From Bacteroidota bacterium (lineage in GTDB: Bacteria; Bacteroidota; Bacteroidia; AKYH767-A; OLB10), in contig JADKFA010000030.1 of NCBI GenBank assembly GCA_016717725.1, forward strand, positions 1-30,338: a stretch of DNA of 30,338 nucleotides. The letters are read 5' to 3'. Made by a program: the position numbers and the translations under genes. Under the pieces are notes generated by a model, which was given only the letters and a program-made list of their open reading frames with translations, had not been told where the DNA came from and did not search any database. Positions 15,228 through 25,101 of the stretch are shown piece by piece. The stretch's first letter is position 1. The number at the start of each line of letters is the position of its first letter.

Positions 15228-16151
15228 ATGAGTCTTCTTGTTATTGGTACCGTCGCCTTCGACGCCATTGAAACACCCTTCGGAAAAACAGATAAAATTA
15301 TAGGAGGGGCTGCAACCTATGCTTCGATGGCAGCTTCCTTCTTCCAAAAGAAAATTAACCTTGTTTCGGTAGTAGGTGAAGATTTTCCACAAGAGGCCAT
15401 CATCATGATGCAAAAACGTGGCATCAATACCGACGGCCTCCAAATTAAACAAGGTGAGAAAACTTTTTTCTGGGCTGGAAAATATCATGAGGATATGAAT
15501 ACGCGTGACACGCTCGATACACAATTAAATGTGCTAAGCAATTTCGATCCTATTATTCCGGAATCGTATCAAGATTGTGAATATTTAATGCTTGGTAATT
15601 TAATGCCGAGTATTCAAATGTCGGTGATTCAACGCTTGAAGAATCGTCCTAAGTTGATTGTGATGGACACCATGAATTTCTGGATGGAAATTGCAATGAA
15701 TGATTTGATCAAAACGATTGCTATGGTAGATGTGCTTACGATCAATGATGCAGAAGCACGTCAATTAACTGGTGAGTATTCTCTTGTTAAAGCAGCGCGC
15801 AAAGTATTAACGATGGGTCCAAAATATTTAATCATTAAGAAAGGCGAACACGGTGCTTTATTGTTCCACGAGAACCAAGTGTTTTTCGCACCTGCGTTAC
15901 CGTTAGAAGAAGTTTTTGATCCTACAGGAGCTGGAGATACTTTCGCTGGTGGATTTATTGGACACCTTGCAAGTACAAATTCTGTTTCTTTTGAATCGAT
16001 GAAACGCGCTGTTATTTATGGTTCAGCTATGGCATCCTATTGCGTAGAAAAATTCGGACTTGAGCGTGTTGTAAGTTTAAATGATGATGATGTTGAAGCA
16101 CGTGTTCAACAGTTTGTTGACTTAGTACAGTTTGATATTACGCTTGTTTAA
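15228..16151 (+). CDS. PfkB/ribokinase-family sugar kinase
   Basis: 307 residues from MSLLVIGTVAFDAIETPFG; this ATG is preferred over the TTG nine bases upstream. It has the family N-terminal GGAATYASMAASFF glycine motif and the C-terminal signature DPTGAGDTFAGG (231-242), with Asp237 as catalytic base and the GAG anion hole. It transfers phosphate from ATP to a sugar or nucleoside; the substrate is not evident. It is a stand-alone transcription unit closed by a strong terminator. Confidence 0.92.
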   Translation: MSLLVIGTVAFDAIETPFGKTDKIIGGAATYASMAASFFQKKINLVSVVGEDFPQEAIIMMQKRGINTDGLQIKQGEKTFFWAGKYHEDMNTRDTLDTQLNVLSNFDPIIPESYQDCEYLMLGNLMPSIQMSVIQRLKNRPKLIVMDTMNFWMEIAMNDLIKTIAMVDVLTINDAEARQLTGEYSLVKAARKVLTMGPKYLIIKKGEHGALLFHENQVFFAPALPLEEVFDPTGAGDTFAGGFIGHLASTNSVSFESMKRAVIYGSAMASYCVEKFGLERVVSLNDDDVEARVQQFVDLVQFDITLV

Positions 16152-16188
16152 AAACCAATATTAACTTTTACTTTCAGGAAATTTTATT

Positions 16189-16230
16189 AAAAAAGAGCAG
16201 AGGATTCATATGAATTCTCTGCTCTTTTTT
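16189..16230 (+). terminator. Intrinsic terminator after the PfkB kinase
   Basis: Arms 16189-16209 and 16210-16230 are complementary over 21 bases with a single G-T pair (AAAAAAGAGCAGAGG against TTCTCTGCTCTTTTTT). The six T at the end, and six A at the start, make it potentially bidirectional. Confidence 0.92.
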
Positions 16231-16411
16231 AATAGAAAAGTCTAGTTTAGACTTTTTAAGAACTACCGTTGAAAAAAGTATCTTTTATTTGTGCCGATTT
16301 CATCTGCTCAGTAAATAAACACTTTAGACCACTTCGACTCGGCATAAAAATATTGACACGTCGCTTTTAATCTCTTGATTACTAAAGGCGTATTATTAAT
16401 AATAAAATCCA

Positions 16412-16440
16412 TTGTTATTTCAATACTTTTTGTACCTTGG
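16412..16440 (+). promoter_or_regulatory. Possible promoter of the S74 protein gene
   Basis: TTG at 16412 and TACCTTGG at 16433-16440, with an 18-base spacer, approximate the TTTG / TAnnTTTG promoter with one mismatch in the -7 box. It lies 29 bases before the start codon. Confidence 0.4.
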
Positions 16441-16468
16441 GGTCTATTAATCTAAAAACCCTAATAAA

Positions 16469-17830
16469 ATGAAAAAAACAAAATTACTTTGTGGCTTAGC
16501 TGTGTTATTTACAGTGGCGACACAGCAGGTGAATGCGCAGTCGTGGTCTTTAAGCGGTAATGCAGGAACTGCTTCAACAAACTTCCTTGGAACGACAGAT
16601 GCGAAAACTTTAAAAATTAAGACGAACAATGCTACCAGAATGGTTATAACAAGTAATGGTAAAATTGGAATGGGAACTTCCGCACCTGTTTCTCGTCTTG
16701 ATATCCTTGGAACAACAAGTACCGTTGATCCTATTGTTAATATTCTCGGAAAATATGCTGGAGCACTTGATGTAATTGGTCTTCAAATTGAATCTAACTC
16801 AAGTGACACGGGTGGTATCGGACTTTCTTCTAATGGTAATTTCATTGGCGTAAATGGTTTTGGAAATGGAATTGGAGTGGAGGGAGATGGTAATATTGGC
16901 GTTTTAGGATTCAGTGGATATGCACTAGGAGCATTAGTTGATCCAACTGGAGTTTGGGGTCAATCTTCAGGTGGAAATGTTGGTAACGGTGTCTTCGGAA
17001 TCTCACAATCTGCAACACAAAATATTTCTATTTGGGGCATTGCAACCGATACATCCACTGCAACATCACCTGTTGATTTTGCTGGATACTTCCAAGGAAA
17101 TGTATTAGCTTGGAGATATTATACTCCTTCAGATGCCCGTTTAAAAAGTAATGTTCAACCACTAGGATCTGTATTATCTAAACTGAATAAATTAGAAACA
17201 GCTACTTATAACTTCCGTACATCAGAATATCCAAACTTGTATTTGCCTTCTGATTTACAAACTGGATTTATGGCCGCAAATTTACAAGAACAATTTCCTA
17301 ACTTAGTTCAAGACGTAACATTGCCTGAAAAAATTCATCCTAAAACAGGTGTGTTAATTAGTCAATCGGCTTCCATTAAAGTGGTAAATTACATGGGAAT
17401 GATTCCAGTATTAACAGCTGCTATCCAAGAACAACAAACACAAATTGAATCTAAGAATGCTACAATCGAAACATTAAAATCTCAATTAACCGCACTTGAA
17501 AGTAAAGTGGCTGCTATAGAAGCAGCAATAAACAATGGCTCATCTGCAGAACGTTTAAGCAACCCAACAAGTGCTACTTTAGAACAAAATTCTCCTAACC
17601 CATTTAATCAATCAACTACTATCAAGTATTTTTTACCTGAGAATTCAAAAAATGCTCGTTTAACAATTACTTCCGTTACAGGAGTTGTTGTGAGTGGTTA
17701 TGTGTTGAAAGGAAAAGGAAATGGACAGGTAACATTAAATGCGAATGAATTTGCAGCAGGAAACTATACTTATTCATTGATCATTGATGGAAATGTTGTT
17801 TCTTCAAAATCATTGATGCTTACAAAGTAA
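16469..17830 (+). CDS. T9SS-sorted protein with an S74 endosialidase-type chaperone domain
   Basis: 453 residues. A signal peptide (MKKTKLLCGLAVLFTVATQQVNAQ) leads a glycine-rich, tail-fibre-like region with short repeats around residues 40-210. An S74-type intramolecular chaperone follows at about 220-320, with the SDARLKSNVQPLGSVLSKLNKLETATYNF signature. After it come a coiled coil (IQEQQTQIESKNATIETLKSQ) and a T9SS sorting domain (LEQNSPNPFNQSTTIKYFLP to YSLIIDGNVVSSKSLMLTK). In phages the S74 domain trimerises fibres and then cleaves itself off. Here the coiled coil and sorting domain lie beyond it, so self-cleavage would remove the surface anchor. It is probably a surface fibre protein. 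Confidence 0.9.
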   Translation: MKKTKLLCGLAVLFTVATQQVNAQSWSLSGNAGTASTNFLGTTDAKTLKIKTNNATRMVITSNGKIGMGTSAPVSRLDILGTTSTVDPIVNILGKYAGALDVIGLQIESNSSDTGGIGLSSNGNFIGVNGFGNGIGVEGDGNIGVLGFSGYALGALVDPTGVWGQSSGGNVGNGVFGISQSATQNISIWGIATDTSTATSPVDFAGYFQGNVLAWRYYTPSDARLKSNVQPLGSVLSKLNKLETATYNFRTSEYPNLYLPSDLQTGFMAANLQEQFPNLVQDVTLPEKIHPKTGVLISQSASIKVVNYMGMIPVLTAAIQEQQTQIESKNATIETLKSQLTALESKVAAIEAAINNGSSAERLSNPTSATLEQNSPNPFNQSTTIKYFLPENSKNARLTITSVTGVVVSGYVLKGKGNGQVTLNANEFAAGNYTYSLIIDGNVVSSKSLMLTK

Positions 17831-17847
17831 AATAATTTCATAAAAGT

Positions 17848-17880
17848 AAAAGCCTGATGAGATTTCATCAGGCTTTTTTT
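17848..17880 (+). terminator. Intrinsic terminator after the S74 protein gene
   Basis: AAAGCCTGATGA / TCATCAGGCTTT stem with a GATT loop, ending in seven or more T. Confidence 0.93.
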
Positions 17881-17991
17881 ATTCTTAAAGATTGCTAATT
17901 AAAATATACGATTAACATCTATCATCATTATACTTTATTTACATTTAATCACATTAATACCATCTTGACAAAAAAAATTTAAGATGATTTT

Positions 17992-18560
17992 CTAACAAAT
18001 TTTGTAAGAATAATTATTTGATTGTCCTTCGATCTTTCCTTCAATTTGTTCTGTGTTTTCTGATACTATTTTTATATTTTTTACCACCGTACCAATCTTT
18101 GCATTGATCTGTGATCCTTTTACATCAAGTGACTTGATGAGCGTTACTGAATCACCAGTACGTAAAAGAACTCCATTACTATCGCGATGCATATCATCGG
18201 CATCCGAATCCAAATGATCGCCCGTTGCTTTAGCCCATTCTAAATTATCATCATCGAGATACATCTGATCGATGAGATCTGCAGCCCATGTCTCATTCTT
18301 CAAACGATTCAGCATTCGCCAGGACACTATTTGAACTGGAGTTACCTCGCTCCACATACTATCGCGCAGGCAAGACCAATGTGCTGGATTAAGTTCATCT
18401 TTCTTTTCAAGTTGATCTAAACAAGTTTTGCAAACAAAAATGGATGCATCACCATACGATTCCCTTGTGGCGGGACATTGTATATGGATAAGTTTTCAGT
18501 TGCTTTGCATAATTCACAGGAATTGTCACTCCTTTCTTTCAATAAATCTATTGTACTCAT
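17992..18560 (-). CDS. PhnA-like zinc-ribbon protein, frameshifted
   Basis: The C-terminal 121 residues are open from 18357 and match the PhnA/YjdM family: DSNGVLLRTGDSVTLIKSLDVKGSQ, then KIGTVVKNIKIV and EGKIEG. Upstream in the same frame lies ESYGDASIFVCKTCLDQLEKKDELNPAHWSCLRDS. The N-terminal part, MSTIDLLKERSDNSCELCKATENLSIYNVP from ATG 18560, is in another frame. Joining them needs one extra base near 18470-18477. The joined protein, about 189 residues, has the CxxC...CxxC zinc ribbon. Despite the historical name, PhnA-family proteins are not shown to cleave phosphonates. The indel is either a sequencing error or an inactivating mutation. The flank 18561-18819 shows nothing clear. Confidence 0.85.
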
Positions 18561-18819
18561 CTAATTTTTATTTGAGCACAATAGTAGTTATTTAAGGTTT
18601 ATTTCGATCTTCAATCATTCTAATGGATTGAATTCCAAGTGTGGATTTCAAAAAATCAAGACTATAAATCAGTCACTTTAAACTCAAACCATCAATTTCC
18701 ACTCTGTAAATAGAAAAAAGAACAACTCTTTTCTTACCTTACAATCACTTTTATCGAATCATCTAGTATAAACTTCGCTATTTTCACAAAAAAATAGGAC
18801 CTAACAGGGTCATTCCACC

Positions 18820-20048
18820 ATGAATTTTACCGACTTCGGTTTCACATCAGAACTTCAAAATGGCCTCGACGCCATGGGCTTCAATAAGCCAACACCCATC
18901 CAAGAGATGGCTATTCCTATTATTCAGGATGGGCACGATCTGATTGCATGTGCACAAACAGGTACAGGCAAAACCGCTGCCTATGTTCTTCCTATCTTAG
19001 ACAGAATTGCTCGTTCCGATCACAGCCATCTCAACACTTTAATCATTGCACCAACGCGGGAATTAGCGCAGCAAATAGATCAACAAATTGAAGGTTTTAG
19101 TTATTTTTTACAAGTAAGTTCTATTCCTATTTATGGTGGTGGAGATGGGATGATATGGGAACAACAAAAACGCGCATTGCGTGAAGGTGCCGATATCATT
19201 ATAGCAACTCCTGGTCGATTACTTTCGATGATGGCTTCTGATGATGTGAACTTTGGTTATTTGCAACATCTCATTTTAGATGAAGCGGATCGTATGCTCG
19301 ACATGGGTTTTTACGATGATATACTTCGCATCATCAAAATGTTTCCTGCGAAACATCAAACATTGCTTTTCTCGGCAACCATGCCTCAAAAAATTCAAAC
19401 GATTGCAAGCAAAATATTAAAACATCCAAAACAAATAAGTTTAGCAACATCACAACCTGCTGAAAAAATACATCAAGAATTTTATTTTGTCAACATGGAT
19501 CAAAAACTTCCAATGACCATTGACATATTAAAAAATCCTGCTTACGAATCCATCATCATTTTTTCTTCTTCAAAAGAAAACACTAAAAAGTTAAATACAG
19601 ATTTAAAAAAGCAGGTGTGAAAGCATCTGCATTTCACTCTGATTTAGAACAAAAAGAACGCGAGGAGTTAATGCGAAATTTTAAGAGTAGAAACATTCGT
19701 GTATTGGTGGGAACTGATGTATTGTCGCGAGGCATCGATGTAGAAGGGGTGAGTTTAGTCATCAATTACGACGCACCGCATGATCCGGAAGATTATATCC
19801 ATCGAATTGGAAGAACAGCACGTGCAGAAGAATCGGGAGTCGCTATCACATTAATCACTCAAAACGATTTTCAACGATTTCAGCGCATTGAAAAATTAAT
19901 CGGAAAAACTCTTTCACCATCACCATTGCCAGAACATATTGGTGTTTCTCCTGTTTTTAATTCAACAACAAGAAGCAAAAGACCACAACGGAAACCGGCA
20001 TCAAAAGGAAATAATTCATCGTCGAATAATCGACAACCGAAAGGGTAG
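18820..20048 (+). CDS. DEAD-box ATP-dependent RNA helicase, frameshifted
   Basis: The first 266 codons hold the Q motif (FNKPTPIQ, to Gln28), AQTGTGKT (45-52), PTRELA (78-83), TPGR (130-133), DEAD (154-157) and SAT (185-187). The frame ends at TGA (19618-19620) just after a run of six A at 19605-19610. The next frame continues directly: VKASAFHSDLEQKEREELM, VLVGTDVLSRGIDVEGV and HRIGRTARA. One added base joins both halves into a standard ~409-residue helicase with a basic C-terminal tail (RSKRPQRKPASKG). It unwinds RNA duplexes, for example in ribosome assembly or cold adaptation. A diverged second copy of its C-terminus lies at 26419-26643. Confidence 0.92.
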
Positions 20049-20218
20049 AATTTATAAAGTGGCTTATTAGTTATTAGAATCAAACCTTTTCTTTGTAATC
20101 CATTTTTAATGCAATAAATGGATGAAAGGTAATGGACATTTTAAATAGCTAGATTGGCAATTTTGAGCCTACCCATATTTTTATAGAAATAGCTTGCTAG
20201 TTTAATATTAATCTAGTA

Positions 20219-20345
20219 TTATTGCTTTGCAGGAGGATATAATCCTTGAGGTGGCACAGGTAGTGCAGGTGGAGGTGGAACTAATTTATTAATTCCGTAA
20301 TTTAGATTAATGAAATTGATTAAAAATACCTCAACTTCTTAAAAC
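20219..20345 (-). pseudogene. Possible proline-rich gene remnant
   Basis: The minus strand reads a start-less frame ending NKLVPPPPALPVPPQGYNPPAKQ and a TAA at 20219-20221. A stop precedes it about 40 codons upstream and no ATG is present. The proline-rich tail looks like the end of a real protein, but nothing upstream supports a gene. The rest of 20049-20486 shows nothing recognisable. Confidence 0.25.
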
Positions 20346-20486
20346 ACGTAATAAATCAAAATAGGAAATTATAATGTTTGGTCATCCAGTTAGCTCTAAA
20401 TTGGGTTCGTTTTAGACTTTGGTGGAACTAAAAACCTTCATTCCTAAATAAATCAAAATTCAAATATTTTAAATCTATTCAAAAAC

Positions 20487-23309
20487 ATGAAAAAGACATT
20501 TCTTACTTTAGTCCTTTGTCTACTCTTATTTTGCAAGAATGCTTCTTCTCAATCACCACAATTAAGTTGGGCATATGCTCTTCAAGCAAATGCCGCATTA
20601 AGCTTGATTACTCCAAGATATATGGAAACAGATGCAAATAATAATTGTATCGTTTCTGGAGAGTTCTATGGTCAAGTTGATTTTGATTTGGACACCACGC
20701 AACAAAATCTGGTTACTTCCATTACCAATAAAGATTACTTTTTAGCAAAATACAATCCACTTGGAAGTCTACAATGGGTAATTCACTTTAAGCCTACTGT
20801 TCTCAACAATGTATATTTTTATCATGTATCATGTGATTTACAAAACAATATTTTTATCTGGGGAAATACAAAAGATACCCTAGATGTGGATCCTTCTCCA
20901 GCCGTGTTCAACATACAACCACCAGCGGGGAAGAGCATGGGATTTATTTTAAAATACGATGCTTCTGGAAATTTGGTTACTGCCATAGAAGTTGGTATTA
21001 CCACTGATTTGGCCATAACAACTTTAACTACTAACAAACAAAATGAATTGTATTTGTGTGGATCCATTCTGGATTCGGTAGATCTCGATTTTGGTCCTGG
21101 TGTAGCTTATGATACAATTCCAGTTAGTGGAAACAAACGATTTATTCTTAAAATGGATAATAATCTTAATTACAGTTGGCATAAATCAATTGTTGGAAGT
21201 AATAGTCTTTCTTTTAGTGATGTTGCTTTTGATAGTCAATCTAATATTTATTTCACAGGTTCTTTTATTGGTTCAGTAGACTTTAATCCAGGAACTGCCA
21301 ATTTCACATTAAATACACAAGGTGGAAATGATGGTTTTATTCTTTCTTTAGATGGCAGTGGAAATTTTATCAAAGCATGGAAAATAGCAAATTGTACAGG
21401 GAATGATTTTGGTCAAAAAATTCTTTTTGATGAAAATGATTTTATGTATGTATATGGATCATGGTCCAATGTTATTAGTTTTGGGAATGGGACCTTTTCA
21501 ATGACAGCTCCAGGGTCAAGCTACAATGACTATTACTTAATGAAAGCTGATAATAACGGCAATGTACTCTGGGCGGAACGAATTGGAATATTCATTGATG
21601 GTTTTTCAAATGTAATTGCATCAGAAATAAAGTATGATCAGGTCAACGGATTTTTAATGTCAGGTTATTTCACTACCCCATTCGACTTTGACCCTTCACC
21701 TACTGGTACATTTCTGGTTACACCACAAGGTTCAGATGCTTTTTTACTCAATCTTGATCCTAATGGTCATTTCAAATCTGTGAATGTCTATTCGTCTACA
21801 GGAACAGAATTATTGTACTGCATGTCGAATACTCCACAAGGTACTATTTACTGCGGTGGGACATTTCGATTTTCTGTTGATTTTGATGGTGGACCTGGAC
21901 AATACATTCTTACATGTTTAGCGCCAAGTACAACAAGTGGTTTCATCTTCTCATTAAATGATAAAACTAATTTTGTTACAGGTCGCTCGTTTCGTGATCA
22001 GAATTTAAATTCTATCTATGATGGACTTGATTACCCATTATCAAACTGTATTGTAAAAACAAGTGAGGGAAGAAATTTTATTACTTCCAATACAGGAACC
22101 TATCTTGCCTTTTGTGATACTGGAACCATTGACATCTCCTACAACAACTTACCAGTTGCTGCAACATCAATCCCTTCTATCCATACTATTGTAAATTCAA
22201 CTTACAATAACCTTAGTAGCAACAACGACTTTGCAATACAAGTTCCGTCGGGAACACAAAATGGAGTTATTATTTTTACAAACATCAATAGAACGCGACC
22301 AGGATTGTTTTCTTATTTAAAAATTAGCTATAAAAACATCGGAGCTACAGCTCTTTCTGGAGACATAAAAGTTGTACTTGACAACCGATTGAATTTTTCT
22401 TCATCTAATCCGAGTCCACTATTGACGAATGCAGATACTGTTTATTACACCTATTCCAATTTACTTCCACTTGAAACAAGAGATATTGACTTAATGGTAT
22501 TAGTGGATGGCGGCATTCCTATATTTACAAACTTAGTTAGTTATGCAGAATTAATATCTAACACGGGAGATATTGATTTCAGTGACAACACAGATACACT
22601 TAATCAAATGATTTTTGCCTCGTATGATCCAAATGACAAACAAGTAATCCCATCTGGTAATTTCACAAACCAACAAATATTAAATGGAGAATATCTTGAA
22701 TACATCATTCGTTTTCAAAATACGGGAAATGATACAGCCTTTGTTGTACAAATTGAAGATACTATTAGTCCCTACTTGGATTTATCAACTTTTGAAATAA
22801 TATCACAATCACATTCTTCATTTGTCCAACTTACCGGAAATAATATCATTCGATTTATCTTTAATAATATTCTACTTCCAGATAGTACAACAAACGAAGC
22901 TGCAAGTCATGGATTTATTAGATACCGAATAAAAGTATTGACCAGCACTTCTATTGGTAGCATCATTAACAATACTGGTTACATCTATTTTGATTTGAAC
23001 ACTGCCATCGTAACCAATACGGTTTCTAGCGAGATTACTACCGTCTCCTCTGTTTTTGAAACAAGTTCACTAATTAACCCTTATAAAATTTATCCCATTC
23101 CCGCAGACAACTCTGTAAATATTGAGTCACTTTCTAACAAGAAATTCAATATTGAAGTTTTCACACTTACTGGTGACCTTGTAATAGCAGCAGAAAATTT
23201 ATTCGGAAATCAACAACTCAATACAGAAAAACTAAAAAGTGGATTCTATTTACTTAGATTAAGAAATGAAGATGGAATTAAATCGTACAAATTAATCCTT
23301 GCGCATTAA
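20487..23309 (+). CDS. T9SS-sorted secreted propeller protein with conserved C-terminal repeat domain
   Basis: 940 residues with signal peptide MKKTFLTLVLCLLLFCKNASSQ. Residues ~40-480 contain about seven SBBP-like blades with the pattern GxFxxxVDFDPxxG, for example SGEFYGQVDFDLD, TGSFIGSVDFNPGT, SGYFTTPFDFDPSP and GGTFRFSVDFDGGPG. A central region of strand-rich repeats (FRDQNLNSIYDGLDYPLSNCIVK) leads to a conserved Bacteroidota domain starting YDPNDKQVIPSG and containing YIIRFQNTGNDTAFVVQIEDTI and IYFDLNTAIVTNTV. The C-terminus is a T9SS sorting domain (YPIPADNSVNIESL to GFYLLRLRNEDGIKSYKLIL). It is probably a large surface protein of unknown ligand. Confidence 0.88.
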   Translation: MKKTFLTLVLCLLLFCKNASSQSPQLSWAYALQANAALSLITPRYMETDANNNCIVSGEFYGQVDFDLDTTQQNLVTSITNKDYFLAKYNPLGSLQWVIHFKPTVLNNVYFYHVSCDLQNNIFIWGNTKDTLDVDPSPAVFNIQPPAGKSMGFILKYDASGNLVTAIEVGITTDLAITTLTTNKQNELYLCGSILDSVDLDFGPGVAYDTIPVSGNKRFILKMDNNLNYSWHKSIVGSNSLSFSDVAFDSQSNIYFTGSFIGSVDFNPGTANFTLNTQGGNDGFILSLDGSGNFIKAWKIANCTGNDFGQKILFDENDFMYVYGSWSNVISFGNGTFSMTAPGSSYNDYYLMKADNNGNVLWAERIGIFIDGFSNVIASEIKYDQVNGFLMSGYFTTPFDFDPSPTGTFLVTPQGSDAFLLNLDPNGHFKSVNVYSSTGTELLYCMSNTPQGTIYCGGTFRFSVDFDGGPGQYILTCLAPSTTSGFIFSLNDKTNFVTGRSFRDQNLNSIYDGLDYPLSNCIVKTSEGRNFITSNTGTYLAFCDTGTIDISYNNLPVAATSIPSIHTIVNSTYNNLSSNNDFAIQVPSGTQNGVIIFTNINRTRPGLFSYLKISYKNIGATALSGDIKVVLDNRLNFSSSNPSPLLTNADTVYYTYSNLLPLETRDIDLMVLVDGGIPIFTNLVSYAELISNTGDIDFSDNTDTLNQMIFASYDPNDKQVIPSGNFTNQQILNGEYLEYIIRFQNTGNDTAFVVQIEDTISPYLDLSTFEIISQSHSSFVQLTGNNIIRFIFNNILLPDSTTNEAASHGFIRYRIKVLTSTSIGSIINNTGYIYFDLNTAIVTNTVSSEITTVSSVFETSSLINPYKIYPIPADNSVNIESLSNKKFNIEVFTLTGDLVIAAENLFGNQQLNTEKLKSGFYLLRLRNEDGIKSYKLILAH

Positions 23310-23674
23310 TGCAATAGAATAAATTATATTTTTGAAATTATTATAAAGTATCAATCCGGAAATATTTCGATAAAGAAGAAATTATTTTAATTCAATCAGT
23401 CTAATTAAATTACTATCAAGAATAATTAGAGCAACCATATTTATCAAATTTAAACAATGTATCATTGTTGAGCTTTAAAATAAAAAGTCCACCCTCACTC
23501 ATACTATACCAGTTCTAATTGCTTTTCAAATTAAAATCATTAGTTTTTCACTAATTTATCATGTACTTCTATTACAATGACTTACATCTTATTTTGTGTT
23601 AATTAATATTATCACTTTATTGTCTATTCTTAAAGAAATTGGCATTTAAAATATAATCAGATTCAAATCGTTTG

Positions 23675-23682
23675 TATCTTTG
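23675..23682 (+). promoter_or_regulatory. Probable -7 box for the L,D-transpeptidase-like gene
   Basis: TATCTTTG matches TAnnTTTG exactly, 81 bases before the start at 23763. A -33 element is not clear. The rest of the 450-base spacer 23310-23762 is AT-rich with nothing recognisable. Confidence 0.45.
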
Positions 23683-23762
23683 AATTAACTCCTAATCCCT
23701 CTCCTCTTTGAATTTTAAACCAATTTATCTTTTTAGCGTTTAAAAATTCGTAGACCTCAACT

Positions 23763-24401
23763 ATGTTATTCATCATTCAACTCTTCGTTTATGTTCAATC
23801 GTTTCTTTTCGGAGGAGATGGAAGTGTGGTACATAACAATGAGTCTTCGAAGTCGAATGAAATTAGAAGCGAAGCAGAATTAATTTTTGAGTCAATGCGC
23901 GATTGTATCGATCGCGATGCATTTATGAAGGCGTATGCAGGTGTTCAAAAATGGAATCCATGTGCAGAGATGATTGCCATAGCTGATTTTTCTAAACCAT
24001 CCGATCAACAACGTTTTTACATCATTGATTTAACCACTAAAGAAATCGTTTTACAAACATGGGTGGCACACGGAAAAAATTCGGGTGACAATTTTGTTAC
24101 ACAATTTTCAAATAAAATGTCGTCGCACATGAGTAGCAAAGGATTTTATCTGATTGAAGAATCTTTTGAATCGCCGAAACACGGTACCTCCTTAGCGTTA
24201 GATGGACTTGAAAAAGGAATTAATGACAAAGCAAGAGAACGTGAAATCATTATGCATGCAGCCGATTATGTAAGTGAGGAGTTCATCGAAGACAATGGTC
24301 GCTGTGGAAGAAGTTATGGGTGTCCTGCTCTTTCCAATGAAGATATGAAAAAAGCACTTCAGCTCTTGAAGCCAGGGAGTTTACTTTATATTCACAGTTA
24401 A
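23763..24401 (+). CDS. Murein L,D-transpeptidase catalytic-domain family protein
   Basis: 212 residues. A short hydrophobic N-terminus (MLFIIQLFVYVQSFLFGG) probably exports it. The body matches the YkuD_2-type family: FYIIDLTTKEIVLQTWVAHGKNSGDN, then SSKGFYLIEESFESPKHGTSLALDGLEKG. Catalytic-site residues are His165 (IMHAADYV) and Cys187 in GRSYGCPALS, the SxGC motif. It probably remodels peptidoglycan cross-links in the periplasm. It stands alone, followed by the small gene at 24421. Confidence 0.9.
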   Translation: MLFIIQLFVYVQSFLFGGDGSVVHNNESSKSNEIRSEAELIFESMRDCIDRDAFMKAYAGVQKWNPCAEMIAIADFSKPSDQQRFYIIDLTTKEIVLQTWVAHGKNSGDNFVTQFSNKMSSHMSSKGFYLIEESFESPKHGTSLALDGLEKGINDKAREREIIMHAADYVSEEFIEDNGRCGRSYGCPALSNEDMKKALQLLKPGSLLYIHS

Positions 24402-24420
24402 TCTTTTTTGTTACTTGAAG

Positions 24421-24639
24421 ATGGATGCAAAAAAAGAAAATAAGAAAGAAAAGGAATTTCGCATTTTTAGCTCCTTTGAAGAAGCTGCAGATTATGATGC
24501 GCAATTAAATGCTTCCATTCCCGGAATACAACACTTGAAGAATGTAACTGCTTTTTTAATGGAGCGCTATAAAGTAGAGTTAAGTATACCTAACAAGAAC
24601 GAACTTTATTTTGATCGAGATGGACATTCTGATTCCTGA
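24421..24639 (+). CDS. Small charged protein paired with a nucleotidyltransferase
   Basis: 72 residues from ATG 24421 (MDAKKENKKEKEFRIFSSFEEAADYDAQLNASI), beginning with a lysine/glutamate-rich tail. No signal or membrane segment. Its last 20 bases overlap the nucleotidyltransferase start at 24620, implying tight coupling. I do not recognise a family with certainty. The arrangement, a small charged protein immediately before a minimal nucleotidyltransferase, resembles toxin-antitoxin modules, which is an inference. Confidence 0.75.
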   Translation: MDAKKENKKEKEFRIFSSFEEAADYDAQLNASIPGIQHLKNVTAFLMERYKVELSIPNKNELYFDRDGHSDS

Positions 24640-25071
24640 ATTTAAACGAATTTTACTTGTTTTAATTAAACACGATGTTCGCTTTATGTTAATTGGAGGT
24701 TATGCCGTAATTTTTCATGGCTACGAAAGGTCTACAAGTGATATGGATATTTGGCTCGAGCCAACAGAAGAAAATAAAGATGCTTTTATCAATGCTTTTA
24801 AAGAAATAAACGTAAACGAATCTACAATAGAACAACTTCAAAAATTAGATTTTAGCCAACCTCAAGTATTTTATTTCGGAGAATCTCCTAAGAGAATAGA
24901 TTTTTTAACTAAAATTCAACAAGTTGAATTTTTGAAGCTTTCGATCAATCTAGTTATTTTCCAATTGCTGACCAACAAGTTAAAATCATTAATTACAACC
25001 ATCTTATCACAAGTAAAATTTCTACAGGTCGATTAAAAGACAAAGCAGATGTTGAAGAATTGCAAAAATAA
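24620..25071 (+). CDS. Minimal nucleotidyltransferase (DUF6036/AbiEii-like), frameshifted
   Basis: From ATG 24620 the protein opens MDILIPEFKRILLVLIKHDVRFMLIGGYAVIFHGYERSTSDMDIW: the nucleotidyltransferase core GG (26-27) and DxD (Asp41, Asp43). After RIDFLTKIQQVEF the frame drifts. One added base in the run of five T at 24929-24933 restores EAFDQSSYFPIADQQVKIINYNHLITSKISTGRLKDKADVEELQK, a typical C-terminus of this family, ending with TAA at 25069-25071. The repaired length is about 150 residues. Related proteins are toxins or regulators that nucleotidylate RNA or protein. The start overlaps the preceding small gene, supporting a two-gene module. Confidence 0.85.
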
Positions 25072-25101
25072 ATAGCAAAAGGAAAAAAGTAGAATATATT
25101 T

